The notes under the pieces were generated by a model, which worked only from the letters and a program-made list of their open reading frames with translations, was not told the origin of the DNA and made no database searches. A stretch of DNA of 64,000 nt from assembly GCA_964059195.1 (NCBI GenBank), contig CAXKWD010000009.1:85347432-85411431 (forward strand). Reading direction: 5' to 3'. Each line of letters starts with the position of its first letter. Positions within the stretch are counted from its first letter, which is position 1. Both the position numbers and the translations under genes were made by a program. Source of the DNA: Ectobius pallidus. Its lineage: Eukaryota > Arthropoda > Insecta > Blattodea > Ectobiidae. This document shows, in pieces, positions 10,160 through 22,206 of the stretch.

Positions 10160-11436
10160 TATGGGCGATTCTTCAAATACGGGAAAATTTGGAGTGTGTA
10201 AAATCCAAATTTTTTACTTTGTTTAAAAAATTTCAAAAAAACCACAAAAATACGTCAGGGGTTACTTGATTATAACATGACACCAGCAGAGCTTAAATGT
10301 TTATATTTTTATTTATTTTTATTTCTTTATTTTTTTAAAGCCATGTGGATGACATCCGTGTACATGTGAATGGCAGAAGGCCACATTAATGACTAACTTT
10401 GGCAACAATCTGCTTTTCTTTATGCGATTTCATATTTTTCTCAGCATACTTCAGTTGATTTTGCATCAAATTTGCAAATTTGTGTGCATACTCCGGAATT
10501 AATGTAATTTTAACGAGACTGTGTTTTTATGGTTTTGGGGAGGGGGGAATCAAGCAGAAATTCATTTAATCAGTTTTAAGATCTTAAGTACAGGTCACAG
10601 ACAACGCAAACACAATAGTATCCTACATTTATCAACTACATGACTTGAGAGTCATCCACATACCCCTTCATGAGACATGTGGATGACACAAAAATCAGGC
10701 ATGTGGATGACAAAAAAGGAGTTTAAGTGGTCTCAGCAAGCCATTTCTAAACCTCTGTAGGCTCAACTTCAGTCAGGTACTTTGAATTGGAAGGTTTATC
10801 ATAGTGCATAATCAAAATTAATTAATATTCACTTTCTGCCTACTTTCTAGAAGCCATGTTAATGATGGGGAATAAAAAAGTTTTCCTTGAAAATGATACA
10901 AAGTCCTTTGTTAATCCCAAACTGTTTGTAAGCAAGCAAAATTCAACCTTACAATTCAACCACAAGCTGCCCTGTTGGCTTTCTAACACTGTTGCCAGTT
11001 TTACAAATTTCTCATTTCTGCAGAAAAAAATCCATTCTTTTCAGCCATGTGGATGACCAAAAACCCTTGGGACATTCTTTATGTTCATTAGGTGGGGTGA
11101 CAATTTTATTTCATTTTATTTTTTAGGGGTTAATATTCTTCACCCATTCATACTCATTGACAGGAAAAAAGTTGAAAAGGAAATAACATTTTGTTTTGTG
11201 GAAAAATGCATTAGAATATACAAAACCGAGGTTTGGGACAGGGCATGTGGATGACATTTCATTGAATTAAATTCGATTTTGGAATATCAGAATTTAAAGT
11301 TAGTGACATTTCAAACTGATAGTTGTAGTATGGAAGTAGTAGAAACAAACTTTTATTTTAATTTTTTTTAAGTTGAGTTTGAAGGGAAATATCACTCCGG
11401 AACGCAAATTTTCTCGTATTTGAAGAATCACCCATA
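10160..11436. mobile_element. 1.28-kb TIR element with repeated CATGTGGATGAC
   Basis: A 31-bp inverted repeat bounds the region: 10160-10190 (TATGGGCGATTCTTCAAATA..) and 11406-11436, matching at 29 of 31 positions. Flanking bases allow a TA duplication. The interior contains the exact 12-mer CATGTGGATGAC five times (10342, 10676, 10700, 11046, 11244), two near matches (10363, 10855) and an inverted 11-mer (10651-10661). On the - strand, 10386-10569 is open for about 60 codons with Lys/Gln/Ala/His-rich composition. No known transposase motif is seen. The regular 12-mers could be protein-binding sites or a repeated coding motif (Val-Ile-His-Met on the - strand). I cannot assign a superfamily. 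Confidence 0.75.
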
Positions 11437-11804
11437 TACATTCATTTTTCTATGAAATTTTATGATGCTTAAAAACATAACTTATTTCTTTGTACCTGAG
11501 AATTCTCTCTTAATTAAATTAAACTAATTTAATTTTCATAGTGCACTCATTTTCAGATGAATAATAAAATGTATTACAGCATATTTATAAAATATTTATT
11601 TTTGTTCTCATACGATAGATTGTGATTTTTTTAGTAAACGATGCCATAATTGTGAAACAAAAAATGGCTTTTTTCAATGTATAAAAACAATAATTACACA
11701 TTTAAATATTTTTTAAATTATTTAAAATGTAAAATTATACCAGACATATTTTAATAATGTGTTTATAGTGTTTTAGCAATGTTATATTGAAAAATAAAAA
11801 AGAG

Positions 11805-11890
11805 GACTTAAAGGGGGCTCGATCCCCTGCCCTGTGCCAAGCTCCCGAGCTGACGCCAAACTGACAGAACTCCAAGCACATACACCACCA
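11805..11890 (-). repeat. Possible tRNA-derived SINE head
   Basis: On the - strand a B-box-like GGGGATCGAGCCCC lies downstream of GGCGTCAGCTCGGGAGC, which could be a degenerate A-box. Spacing is roughly tRNA-like, but no cloverleaf folds well. Low confidence. Confidence 0.25.
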
Positions 11891-11899
11891 TGTAACATC

Positions 11900-14112
11900 G
11901 AATTTTGGAAGTTATTTTAGGTATTTAATTGAATGTATTTTGTATCCTAGGAAACAATCTATATTGTTTACTTTCGTGTAATAGATGGAATTACGAGTGA
12001 TCTAGCTCTGTAGTTATTTCAGTTTCTTTTAAAAATATTTTTCTTGGTTCTGCTTCTCTTGAAGCATATATTTATATATTTTGGATTTTTTTCAAATGTT
12101 TTTTAACAGTCCGTCTGGTGATCTCCGAGCACATCGTAATTAAATTCACATTTTGTTGTTATTTATGTGAACACTTCATGCAGAAACAGCACAACTGTTT
12201 AAAGGAAGATGTTAATACCTCAGCGTCGCTCATGTACTCCACATTTTAAGTCCAAGGTTTGCGTGTCTTCAAAGCTGCTTGGGAATCTCACATAAAATGG
12301 ATGCAGTACTTTCCAAAAGAAAAAAAAACTATAATTGAATATATCTCTTAGGTTTCCTTGGAGTTCCTTACAAGTGAAATGCTTTTAATTATATTGAACT
12401 AGCAATATGCTCGGCTCGGCTCGGGGACTGTTGCCTCATGAAGGGGGAGGGGAATGTTGTCTGATGATGGCATCCATTCAGAAAACCCGGACATTTTTCC
12501 GAAATTAAAATTTCCACCGGACAGAAAAGAGGACATGTCAGGGAAAAACCGAGCATATGGCAACCTGGGCATAGGTGAAGGTAAAGAGTAACATATATAA
12601 TTATATAGGAATCGCTGCTCTAATTGTAACAAGCAAGTTCTGTAACTGGTTCAGGTCGTATTAACGAAATTGTAATTTCATACTACGCGAATGTTTTTTA
12701 CCTGAACTGTATTTTAGTTTTTATCGCAGTTAAGCGTCTGCGAGCTTTCGTGAGCTCTTCACATTACTTACGAGTATTCAGGACGAAGGAGAGATACGTA
12801 CGTGTGCAAAAGAATCTACTGTACTTATAGTTGTTGCCTATACCAGGAAAAGGCCAATATATTAAGTTGTCACGAAGGCAGAGCTCATCCCGCTGATATC
12901 GTATCACACTATCTTGGTAAGAGGAAATGCATGACTCAGAGTTGTCGAATCTTTCGTTATATAGTGTTTATCTCTCACATTCTTCGAAGAATTACTTTCC
13001 CTCAAGCGTTTCTCTTCCTACTAGGCAGGGATGTTTATTTAAATTATTGTACAAGTATGGGCCAATACTTTCAATCTGTATAGAAGTATTTCTGTTCACT
13101 TGAAGTAATGTCCATTATGAATGAGATATTTACATATCCTCACCTCTAACTGCAGGAATGTCCAAATTCCACGTTTTGCTATGAATGAGATAATGTACAT
13201 TTCAAGCTCTTAACTAAACTAAGAATTCGAAAAATGCATTATCTAATTCTTCGTAAAAAGTGGAGCTAGCACACTCCAGGTACTCGGCTGAAGCCATTAT
13301 GTTTTCATGTTCTTTCTCGGGGTGAAAAGCATAATAATAAATTAGCTACTAAAAATACTGCAATAGAGAGTTCCAAATACGTTATTTCCAAAACAATTCA
13401 AATTTGAGAATTGAAATTTATTTTTAATAACGTTTATTAAATAAGTAAAACAAAGGTAGAAAAGATAATTTTCCTCTCCTGTAAAGTTATAAGTTGCGTT
13501 TGTGACGTATTCCTTACCTCCGGTTTACATATTTTTATTCGACATTATAGTGCCAAATCATGGAGTTTTCACAAGGATTTCACATTTCGAGGTCCCCTGG
13601 ACTCCAAAATGTTCGGAGTGCAAAGGGATAGCATTCTTCTGTGTGGCCGACATTTTGAAACACATATGTGTTCTTAGTTTAATTAGATACATGATCCAAT
13701 GTAGTGTAGTGTAGCCTACTTCCTTTTTGGCCTGCTTCTGAGTAACTCGCCTGTCTGATTTGGTTGATACCAAGAAACCCACAATTCTCGGGGTGGTGGA
13801 AGTTAGTGCCACAAATCAGTTTGTTTCTGTTTTAATTGTTTCTATTGTAAAAATGTAATTCGTCTTAATTCAAAGGGCTAATTTATTTTTTATAAAATAT
13901 AATAATCCAGATATAGGACAAATGAAGCCTTTTTCTTCATAAATGAGATTTGTTTAAATTTCAGTGAAATGAAAATTTCCAGACGCATCATTTTTAGCTC
14001 ATGTTAATTTCTTGGTTCAGCTTACCGTGTACATCCTGGAAACACATGGCATATTAGTTTCTCGGTGTAATTAGAATAATATCAATAAAGAGTATTCATG
14101 CAGGAGTTTAGT
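11900..14112. other. No gene or element recognised
   Basis: AT-rich sequence with scattered short frames. The two longest (12802-13083 on +, 13558-13812 on -) show no domain or splice context and are treated as chance. Confidence 0.45.
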
Positions 14113-14367
14113 TTAGGGAAATTAGAATATTATAGGAGAAAAATTCCTCAGACACTGGGACTTGAACCCAGGACCATAGGAGGAAAGTTCCATCTGGCGC
14201 TGTGAATTGAACTCCGGCTTAGCTCATTTGGTAGAGCATGGGCGCGAATAGCCAAAGATCCTGCGTTCAAGTCCCAGTGTCGGAGGAATTTTTCTCCCAT
14301 AATATTATCATGTAATGTCAAACAATAATCTCTGGTTCATGAATACTTACTGGAATGTTAGGGAAAT
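14113..14367 (+). mobile_element. Fold-back tRNA-derived SINE, copy 1
   Basis: The insertion (14123-14357) is flanked by an exact 10-bp repeat TTAGGGAAAT (14113-14122 and 14358-14367), the kind of duplication left by LINE-mediated retroposition. The body has a good Pol III A-box (TAGCTCATTTGGTAGAGC, 14219-14236) and B-box (GTTCAAGTCCC, 14265-14275). A degenerate tRNA-like fold with a D-stem GCTC/GAGC is possible. Unusually, 14126-14173 is an inverted copy of 14259-14306, including the B-box, so the transcript would snap back into a long hairpin. The second copy is at 40711-41092 on the other strand. Confidence 0.8.
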
Positions 14368-15079
14368 GTTATTAAAACTGTCTAATATGTACTGTTCCTT
14401 TCTTTTCAGGTAAGTGGAGTTCGCTTATTGACCTTTGAAATAGTCTTATTTCTCACATCCAATCAGAGTAAGTAGACAAAACAAATAAAGAGTGCAATGA
14501 AAAAGATTTATCGCCACTTTCTGGTCGATAGTTAATCGTAATCGGCAATACTAACGGCATTTCACAACAAGAAGTCTGCTGATACAGTATTTGCGTAATA
14601 ACAGCAATAGCAGTTTAAAATAATCTTAATTATACTTGATCCACGATGTGCACGGAGCAATTGTAAACAACAGACTTACCTTGACTGACTGCGTCCTGTC
14701 GTTTCATTGGTTAATCGCACCAGCGCGTACTTCACGATAGTGCTACAAGTTCTGCTAGAAGTATACTTCCATTCCGGACACATCGTAAAATTATTTGTAC
14801 CTTGTGTGAGAACATAAGTTATGTTACGTAAGTTGCTTGCTTTCGTAATTATATCATAGGCTTATATGTTTTACATATCTCTTGCAAACAAAATTCCATT
14901 TGTTTTTATCGATGCCGTCACAACTTTGATTCTGAAGAAAAACAAGTGTCGGGAAATACCGAATACAAGACGTATTTTATAACATAATTAATTATTATTT
15001 CGTATTTTTCATTTACATAATATGACCTGAAGTACACCACAATATGTGGTAAGTAAAAGTAATAAGCATAGACTCCAGT

Positions 15080-15545
15080 AATTCTGTATTATGGAAGAAA
15101 ATTGCGAGCCGGGACATTCAGAACCGGTACTTATTTGTCCAGCGGCAAGAAGATGCAGATTGCAAATGTGTACAAAACGTTATTAAAAGGAAACCCTGAA
15201 GTAACTGGGCGAGATGTAGGAGTGAAAGTAGTGTCATCCATGGGAGAAGCTTCAAGTACGGTTTTCAAAGTCTTTAGAGAATACAGATCTACAGGAGGTG
15301 TTAAGTTACAGGTCAATATTAGCCTAAACTAAAGTCAAAGACAATAGTGAATGACACAGAAGACTGAATTAAATGTGCTATCAAAAGAAATGTGCATATA
15401 TTTTATTTCAGGAATGAAATATCAACTGTAAAAAAAAATCTGGCGAGTGTTAATGATGACTGTGATCTCCCTAACTATAAGAAATCAAACATATTGGGGG
15501 TGTATCTAGCAATACCAACCACTAAATCACAAAAGACTTAAACTA
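15080..15545 (+). pseudogene. Transposase remnant (Tc1/mariner-IS630 group, N-terminal half)
   Basis: The + strand reads as a helix-turn-helix type N-terminal region: an Asn-Val-Tyr-Lys segment, then Glu-Ala-Ser-Ser-Thr-Val-Phe-Lys-Val. After in-frame damage it continues with Ile-Lys-Cys-Ala-Ile-Lys-Arg and a Phe-Arg-Asn-Glu-Ile-Ser-Thr motif. It ends with Leu-Pro-Asn-Tyr-Lys-Lys-Ser. I recognise this order from a transposase-like family common in arthropods (Arg-rich helix, Phe-Phe-x-Asn-Glu, Val-Asn-x-Asp, Leu-Pro-Asn-Phe). Stops and frameshifts interrupt it and no DDE catalytic region follows, so it is dead. The family assignment rests on remembered motif order only. Confidence 0.55.
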
Positions 15546-15819
15546 AAAAAAAGTTGACACAAATTGACTTTACTTGTACGTAATCATCTAATCAGTCTAA
15601 AAAATTAACTCTTGTGAACTGTGCGTTGTACTTTCACATTCAGTTCTTTACTTTTGCCCCGTATACATCTTGGATCAAGTATAGTAAAATAACGCTAAAC
15701 TTTGAACCTCTAATTGCGACTCCTAAAAGTCTGGTTCTGACATTTTTTTTTCGGTGTATTCTTTAAATATACGGAAACCAAATGTTTACGCCTACTTATG
15801 CAGAGATTACTGAAATAAG

Positions 15820-15850
15820 ATTTTTATATATATATATATATGTATATGTA
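15820..15850. repeat. (TA)n microsatellite
   Basis: TA-rich simple repeat with one interrupting GTATATG. Confidence 0.85.
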
Positions 15851-18091
15851 TAACTAAGATCTTATTCTATACCACAATACATAATTGTATTGCCCATGCA
15901 TAGGATGGATAAAGTCGTGTAGTGTATTACTTCGATCTTATTTGGGTTGGTATCCTTTGAGGGTGCAATTCTCTTACTTTGTACTACCACTTACTTGAAG
16001 AAAATTTAATTTTTTCAACGATTTTGTTTAAATTTTATACGTGTATTGCATTATACTAGGAGCTAAAACTTTATTTGAAACATCATTTCTATTAAATGTC
16101 TGAAGAATAGCCATTCATCTCATCCATAAGATCAGATTTTAGAGCTTGCCTCGCGAATGAGTACTTCACGTAAGTTTTTTTCCCCCCTGTCGAATTCGAT
16201 CCCAAAGAGAACATAATTCGGCTCACAGTTTTCAGCTCAAAAATTAAATAGTTTTCAACTATTATTCAGGTGTAAATAGCCCACAGAAGAGAACCGTTGA
16301 TTCTCTTAATTTACTAAACCCTTGACTGGTGTAATGGATGCGCAAACAACGAAAGGGCTGAATCCATGTATATTTTCGTCTCACCACCTCTGCTGTGGCC
16401 GAATTCGCTAGAAACTGATCGTTATAGATGGTCCAAAGTTAAGGGACATTATTTTGTGGTAACAGCGGTGAGCAGGAAATTTTACAAAATATTTTTCTTA
16501 GCTACATTTAGCTTATAGATGCTTAAAATACCACTAAGGAAATTTTACCCACGAAGCATCGCGAAATTGCAGATTTCACGAAACGTGTAAATAAGTGCGA
16601 AATACGCCTCCTCGAGAAAGAATAATATTGAAAAATATGTTCTGTAATATTGTTCAAAAATCGTAATGCTAGTGTTTGCAAGATATTTTCATTCTCTTAG
16701 CAGCATTTTCCTTTTATGCTATCTCTATGACTGTGCAGAAGTTATGCTCATACTGTTACTTTTTGTAGACCTGACATTGCCTGGACTTTTCTATCGAAAT
16801 GTCATTTGAAAGTTTGATTCCATTGAAGACTGGCGGATGAATAAGCCATCACCACTTAAAATGACAATATTTCTATAACATAGTCCTCTAGGCATCTATG
16901 TTAGCAGTGCTACGTGTAAAACATTTTATTATACTTGTCGATTGCAGCAATTACTGGTATACTGTATTCGACAGATTCCATATTTCATTTAATCGAGGTT
17001 GACATTTATGTTTGCAAATGGCTATTGTTTATGAAAGAAATTTCTCTTATTAAAAGTCTGCCACATGTCAAAATGATACAAACAATTGAGATTAGGTTTA
17101 ACAAAATTGAAATATCACAGATGCATTGATCAAAGAATTTAAAAAATATCTATATTAAGCATACTGTAGTTAATTCTGTTTTATATTTCAATACTGCAAC
17201 ATAAATGTATTTTCATTGCCAAATAATGCTTTATAATAATTTTTTTGTACTGCATTTCTCACCGCGATATTTGAGTGTTAATGTAAATAAAGGCGTCGAT
17301 TTTTTCAATGTTATTGTATATGAGGTCTACAGTAACTTATTTCGCAAAATATGCACCGAAATAGAAGGAAGTTAACACTGAAATCAGCGATTAAAATTCA
17401 CAGTATTTGACCAAAAAATCAGGTCCCTATCCATAGTCTGTCAGAGGAATTGATGAGCGAATTGACGCACGAACACATACATTTACCTAAGCTGGAAATA
17501 AATAAAATGGATTACTATTTGAACGGTTGTAGACGATGTTTAATAAATAACTAATTTTGCTATTTAGGATTCAGCCTTTTGTTAATAACATGAAGAGCAC
17601 AGGGGGAAAGGATGAGGGTCCATTATTTATCGAAGATAAACTAGAAAAGTATTTCATTGTGTTTTTTCATGTGGTATTTACGGATAGGTTTAAAATTTTG
17701 AGAAAGATGAGGGTACAAGTTTACTGTTAACGTTTCGAAAACGTGTTAGGTTGAAAGAAAACTGAGGGTTACAATATTAAAATAGAAAAAAAGATGAGAG
17801 CCCATATTATACCGTTCACACTGAGTTATATTGGGAACCTGTAACATCTGTTTACAGCATCATACATATTTTAACTGAAATAAATTTAAATGTAATTTAC
17901 CTAATGGAATTATTTTCTCAGGTGTGTAGTTCTCTCCTTCGGCTCGTCTTTCAAACTCTTCCTCGATTCTCCTGTGATCCATTCAGCACTCTTGTATTGA
18001 AATATATTGTTGCTGAAAAGCCGAAATAAACCTAGCGACTTGAGTTGATAATTTGTCAGTAGGTTTTATATTTACGTGATTTAAAATTTAA
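15851..18091. other. No gene or element recognised
   Basis: More than 2 kb of AT-rich DNA without inverted ends, Pol III boxes or coding-like frames that I can support. Confidence 0.45.
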
Positions 18092-18415
18092 TACAGTAGA
18101 GTCCCGCTATTCCGAACTAATTGAGACCAAACACTGTTCGGTTTAGCGGGAATTCGGAATAGGCGGTTTTCACACACAGACGCGGCAAATGCTCTTGACC
18201 TCGCCTTACGCTACTTCTAACAACACGCTTAATCAACACCAAATGATGTTATGTTCATGCGGCAATGGCGGAACATTACATCCAAAAGTCAATTCAGTGC
18301 TCTTCGTCAGAAAAAAATTCTTAAATGAGTGTAAATTAGTTATTTTTTTGTGTTTAGCGGTGATTAAAAATGATTCGGAATAGGCGGATTTTCGGAATAG
18401 CGGGATTCTACTGTA
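18092..18415. mobile_element. pogo/Tigger-type MITE
   Basis: The element is 18094-18413. The left end CAGTAGAGTCCCGCTATTCC and the inverted right end differ at one of 23 positions. A TA dinucleotide flanks both sides (18092-18093 and 18414-18415), the target duplication of the Tc1/mariner superfamily. Termini beginning CAGTAGA.TCCCGCTATTCCG are characteristic of the pogo/Tigger branch. A degenerate extra copy of the subterminal motif (TTCGGAATAGGCGG) lies inside each end. The 320-bp body is noncoding. Confidence 0.9.
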
Positions 18416-19160
18416 GTTTATTTTCTCAGCAAGATGTTGTGTGGATCCTTATCTTTTCCCCTTAGCTCTTCGTATGTAAGTAAACACGTCACTGAAATTG
18501 CATATCGAAGTCAAAATATTAGAAAAGGTTGAGGGTACTTTCTCTGGATCTGCATTACTCCAGTTTTTACTTAATTTGTTGTCCAATCACAATTGGAAAG
18601 TTGTTACGACGGATATCGACCGCCAGCTCGAGCTAGCGGGTTAGATGTTCACAATTCAAGGTGAACCAGTTTTAAAGAGATTTCCTGTTTATAAATTATG
18701 CCATCATCACGCTTACTCTGTCCCTCCTACACCAGACAATCCGGGCTTCAAAACCTGCTCAAGATGTTCCTGCATACCAGAGGCGAACTGGCAGTCCAAG
18801 AAAATCTTACTATAATGCTAAAGGGACTAAATATCCCTGAATTGTAAGTGAATTTCATAAAATTTGTTAAGTAATTAATTAATGTAGATCCATATATTTT
18901 ATTATTTAACCAGTTTGGTTATTTTGAGTTGTAAGAGCTTTGTTTTTCGATTTGTAATGTGTTTGTACTACAAGTGAACATTGTAATTGGGACTGTAAAT
19001 ATCTTAAATGTTCGTTGGTTAAATAAATTAAATCGACCTGAGATAGAGCTGAATTTATGTAGTAAACGCAGTAGTGATTGTATAAGATCAAAGATTTACA
19101 AAATAGTAGGCCTACACCATGTCCGGGAAAAACCTACCGAAAAAGAATAATCAGAAAGTA
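18416..19160. other. No gene recognised; 65-bp block shared with 20263-20332
   Basis: The block around 18715-18780 (CTCCTACAC, GGCTTC.AAAC, TTCAAG/CTCAAG) recurs at 20263-20332 in the same orientation. Both lie just upstream of repeat material. Otherwise nothing is recognised. Confidence 0.4.
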
Positions 19161-19164
19161 ATAC

Positions 19165-19830
19165 ATTTATTGTTCCGAGGTTTTCACGTTCAGAAAGATA
19201 AACTAAAAAAAGTTTTGTTTACTCTCTATTCAAGCTCAGTATGAGCGCCATACTTTGCAGGGGTTACGTCCGAGAGCATCTCTGGAGTCACAAGTATTAC
19301 TGCTTCAGTGACTCGGAGTCTTAAATGTGCAGTGTCTGCCAGAGGTACAATACATGATGATACACTCGATCTTTGACAAACCTCTACAAAAAGAAGTCTA
19401 GTAGGGTAAAGTCCGGTTACCTAGGTGGCTATGGTATAGGTCCTCTTCGGCCGATCTAGAAATCATAAAATATTTCGTCAAAGAGAGGTGCATATGATGG
19501 ATTTTTTTTTGTCGTAACTGCAGAAAGGCATACTACTCCAGCATGTCCAGATAGGTGATAGCATAAACTGTAAGCTCACAGGAGAAAAAAATTCCCAATG
19601 AAGTCCAATACCGTACGCACCTCTCTTGACGAAAGGTTTCCTGACTCCTGGAACGATTGAGGCGGCCAAGATCGCCGGACTTGACCCCACTAGACTCCTT
19701 TTTGTGGGGATTTGTCAAGGATCGAGTGTATCATCATGTACAGTACCTCTGGCAGACTTAGATTAAATAGAGTAAACAAATCTTCAGTTTCTTCTAATGC
19801 TGTTGTTAAATGATTTGAGGTTAAGAATAT
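19165..19830. mobile_element. Palindromic element built from a Tc1/mariner-type transposase fragment
   Basis: The right arm, read on + at about 19640-19758, encodes the C-terminal catalytic-region signature Pro-Arg-Ser-Pro-Asp-Leu-Thr-Pro-Leu-Asp, then Phe-Leu-Trp-Gly-Phe-Val-Lys-Asp-Arg-Val-Tyr. This is the usual motif around the last catalytic acidic residue in this superfamily. The left arm (about 19345-19465) is an imperfect inverted copy of the same coding stretch. Outer flanks (GTTTACTCTCTATT at 19218 and AATAGAGTAAAC at 19764) are also inverted. The two arms are separated by about 110-150 bp. No intact reading frame remains. Exact ends and any target duplication are not resolved. Confidence 0.65.
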
Positions 19831-20404
19831 TTCGATTTCGTAATGTACAATTTGACCCTACAATTTCCCCAAAATGAATTATATTTTAACCCCGAGAAAT
19901 TATTCTTAATTTTTAGGGCATATTAAGTGAAGAACTTCGTTATGTGGACGGTCACAAAGGATTTTTAGTGAAATAAAGACAATTTTTCCTATATTTTTTA
20001 TCACGATATTCACTTTTCATTTAGAAATCATTCTTTTCCGAACTGCAATAAGCTGCTTATTCGCAAATCATTCTTTTCCAAACTGCAATAAGCTGCTTAT
20101 TCGCAAATTATTTATTTTTCAGTTCTTTTATCTGTAAATCTGTGTGTGTGTTTTTTCAGGTAGTCAGCCTAATATAATATGCAATTTTCAAGAAATTCGC
20201 TCCATATTTCAACTGTATTCAGTCGCGGATTCTTCTTGTCTAACGGTAATTTGTGTTACATCTCGGCAGTCTCTCTTCCTCCTACACGCGGCATTCCTGG
20301 CTTCGAAACTAGTTCAAGGTGTAGACTACATGCCTGTTCTTTGAACAGTTTCTCTGGTAGTCACGTGCAAAATCAGTTGAAGGATAGTCATGAACATATT
20401 TATC

Positions 20405-20598
20405 AGGATTGTCTGCCTGATTGGCGCAGTCATTATAGCTCTGGCGTTGACTGTGGGTTAGATCCCAGCCCAGGTCGAAGGCATATATGTGTGATTAAAT
20501 ATGACAGGCCCTTTTCTGAGATTTACATGGGATGTAAAATAATTCCTGCTGGAAAAAATTCCAGCACACTGGCGACGGTCACGGGCCTAAGTTAGTAA
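20405..20598 (+). mobile_element. tRNA-derived SINE (type 1, copy 1)
   Basis: A Pol III A-box-like segment (TTGGCGCAGTCATTATAGCT) is followed by a B-box (GGGTTAGATCCC, 20455-20466). Next come the family body blocks CCCAGGTCGA, GGCATATATGTGTG, GACAGGC, GATTTACATGGGATGTAAAA, CTCC/TTCCTGC, AAATTCCAGCACAC and GGCGACGGTCACGGGC. The copy at 28262-28445 shares the same order. I recognise this arrangement as a widespread insect SINE. The tail is weak. Confidence 0.75.
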
Positions 20599-20599
20599 A

Positions 20600-22206
20600 G
20601 TTCTGGTTATGTTCGGCATTCATGCGAAGGTTCTTATTTCTCTCTGCCTTCCTTTCATACTCAAAACTGGTGTACCAGAGTAGGCCGTGTACTTATGATG
20701 TGGATCAGTTTGTTAGTACTGATGAGTCGAAAACTGGAATAAGTGGTTACATTACATATTTAATTAAAATTTTCGAAAATAAATTAAACCGCGTGAATTT
20801 GTGTCTTTTAAAAAAAGTAAACATTTTCAACATTTTCTTTAAATGGGTGAGGTTTAATAATTTTATTTCTTACTTAAGTGATTGTAGCAAAGCATTATAA
20901 TCTTAATCTAGTACTGCCAATGATTTCCATTTTTTAACGGATTCTCGGCTGTACGATAGCTGCGGAGTGACTCCGCGATGGCACTTTTATATTAAGATAA
21001 AATTAATTAAATCCAAGAATCTGTAGTAGTGATACATTTTTTAAATAGTCTCAAAAATAAGCAGGGATATTTTATTGAGGCTGCTAAAAAGTTTCCCAGG
21101 ATAAGAATATATTTTAAAATGAAGTCCGAAATTTTTTTAGCACCCCTTAAATCTTTCATTTTCAGACTTCTCTCCGAAAAGCATAACATATCTGGATAAT
21201 TTTGATTGTTGCGTTTTCTGTATTCCACGTTTAATAATATTCAAGGAATTGCTTATAGGGTAGATTTTTTAAAAAGCTATTCAGTACCGGTAAAAAGACA
21301 TGCTGATGTGTTCAAAAAACATGAAAGTGTATCAACAGAGCTCGTCCTTGTAAAGTAAGGATATCTGTAACCCAAGAATATATATTTGAAATTTGATGTA
21401 ATTCGGGAAAGGCGGATGTGATATTACTTTCACTATGCTTTCCTGCAGTATGGAGGAGTATTAATAACTGGCGATAACCTTAACATGGTTTCTCTCGTTT
21501 GATGTTGACCTACTTCCGGCCAGGCTCCAGTATTTCCACTCCAAGAGCAGTCACAACAACGTTTCGAAGCCAATTGCATTCACACCTTGACCCATTGACG
21601 TTCAAAAAGTAACCGCCGAACGGCTTATCGTAAACGTATTAATCTTATCAACCAGACATTTAACGGCGCACTGTTCAAAGTGAAAAATTATTCTCTTTGA
21701 TAACAGGATATGAAGTAACAGTTCAAAGGATGGATATTGTACTGTTGACTCAGTTCGCCCCTAAAGCCTATATTATACTTATCACATTTCTGAGTCACGA
21801 AATTTATACAGTAGGCTAAACCCTCACTATTTGGAATTATCTAATCCTTTGCAATTAGACCTAACAAGGCAAATAGGAGAAAAAAATTGTATAGATTTTA
21901 AATGTTAGTCCAATACCCGAAATGAAAACACGAGGAAATAAGAAGCAAGAGTCACCATCCCTGAGAGGGAGAGTTTTCCCCAAGCCCTTTGGATTTGCAA
22001 TAACCTTCAAAGCTTAAAATAATCGTACTCACCTTATAAGATAAGAGCTTATCTTTTTAACTGTAATATATTATTATTTTTATAAAGATCTTATATGTAT
22101 TGAACACGTTTTCGTACAAAATGTTTTTATATGAGAAAAACAAAACAAAGAATGAAATCACAGAATGTTTATTTATAAAGTTACGTAGGCCTATATCCTC
22201 CCGACT
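20600..22206. other. No gene or element recognised
   Basis: AT-rich DNA. The frames 20622-20900 (+) and 21007-21228 (-) have no domain or splice support. Confidence 0.4.

Noticed and set aside
14214..14286. Functional tRNA gene
   Set aside because: The A- and B-boxes are good, but the position before the anticodon would be C instead of U, and stems have mismatches. The unit lies inside a retroposon with target duplications, so it is a SINE.
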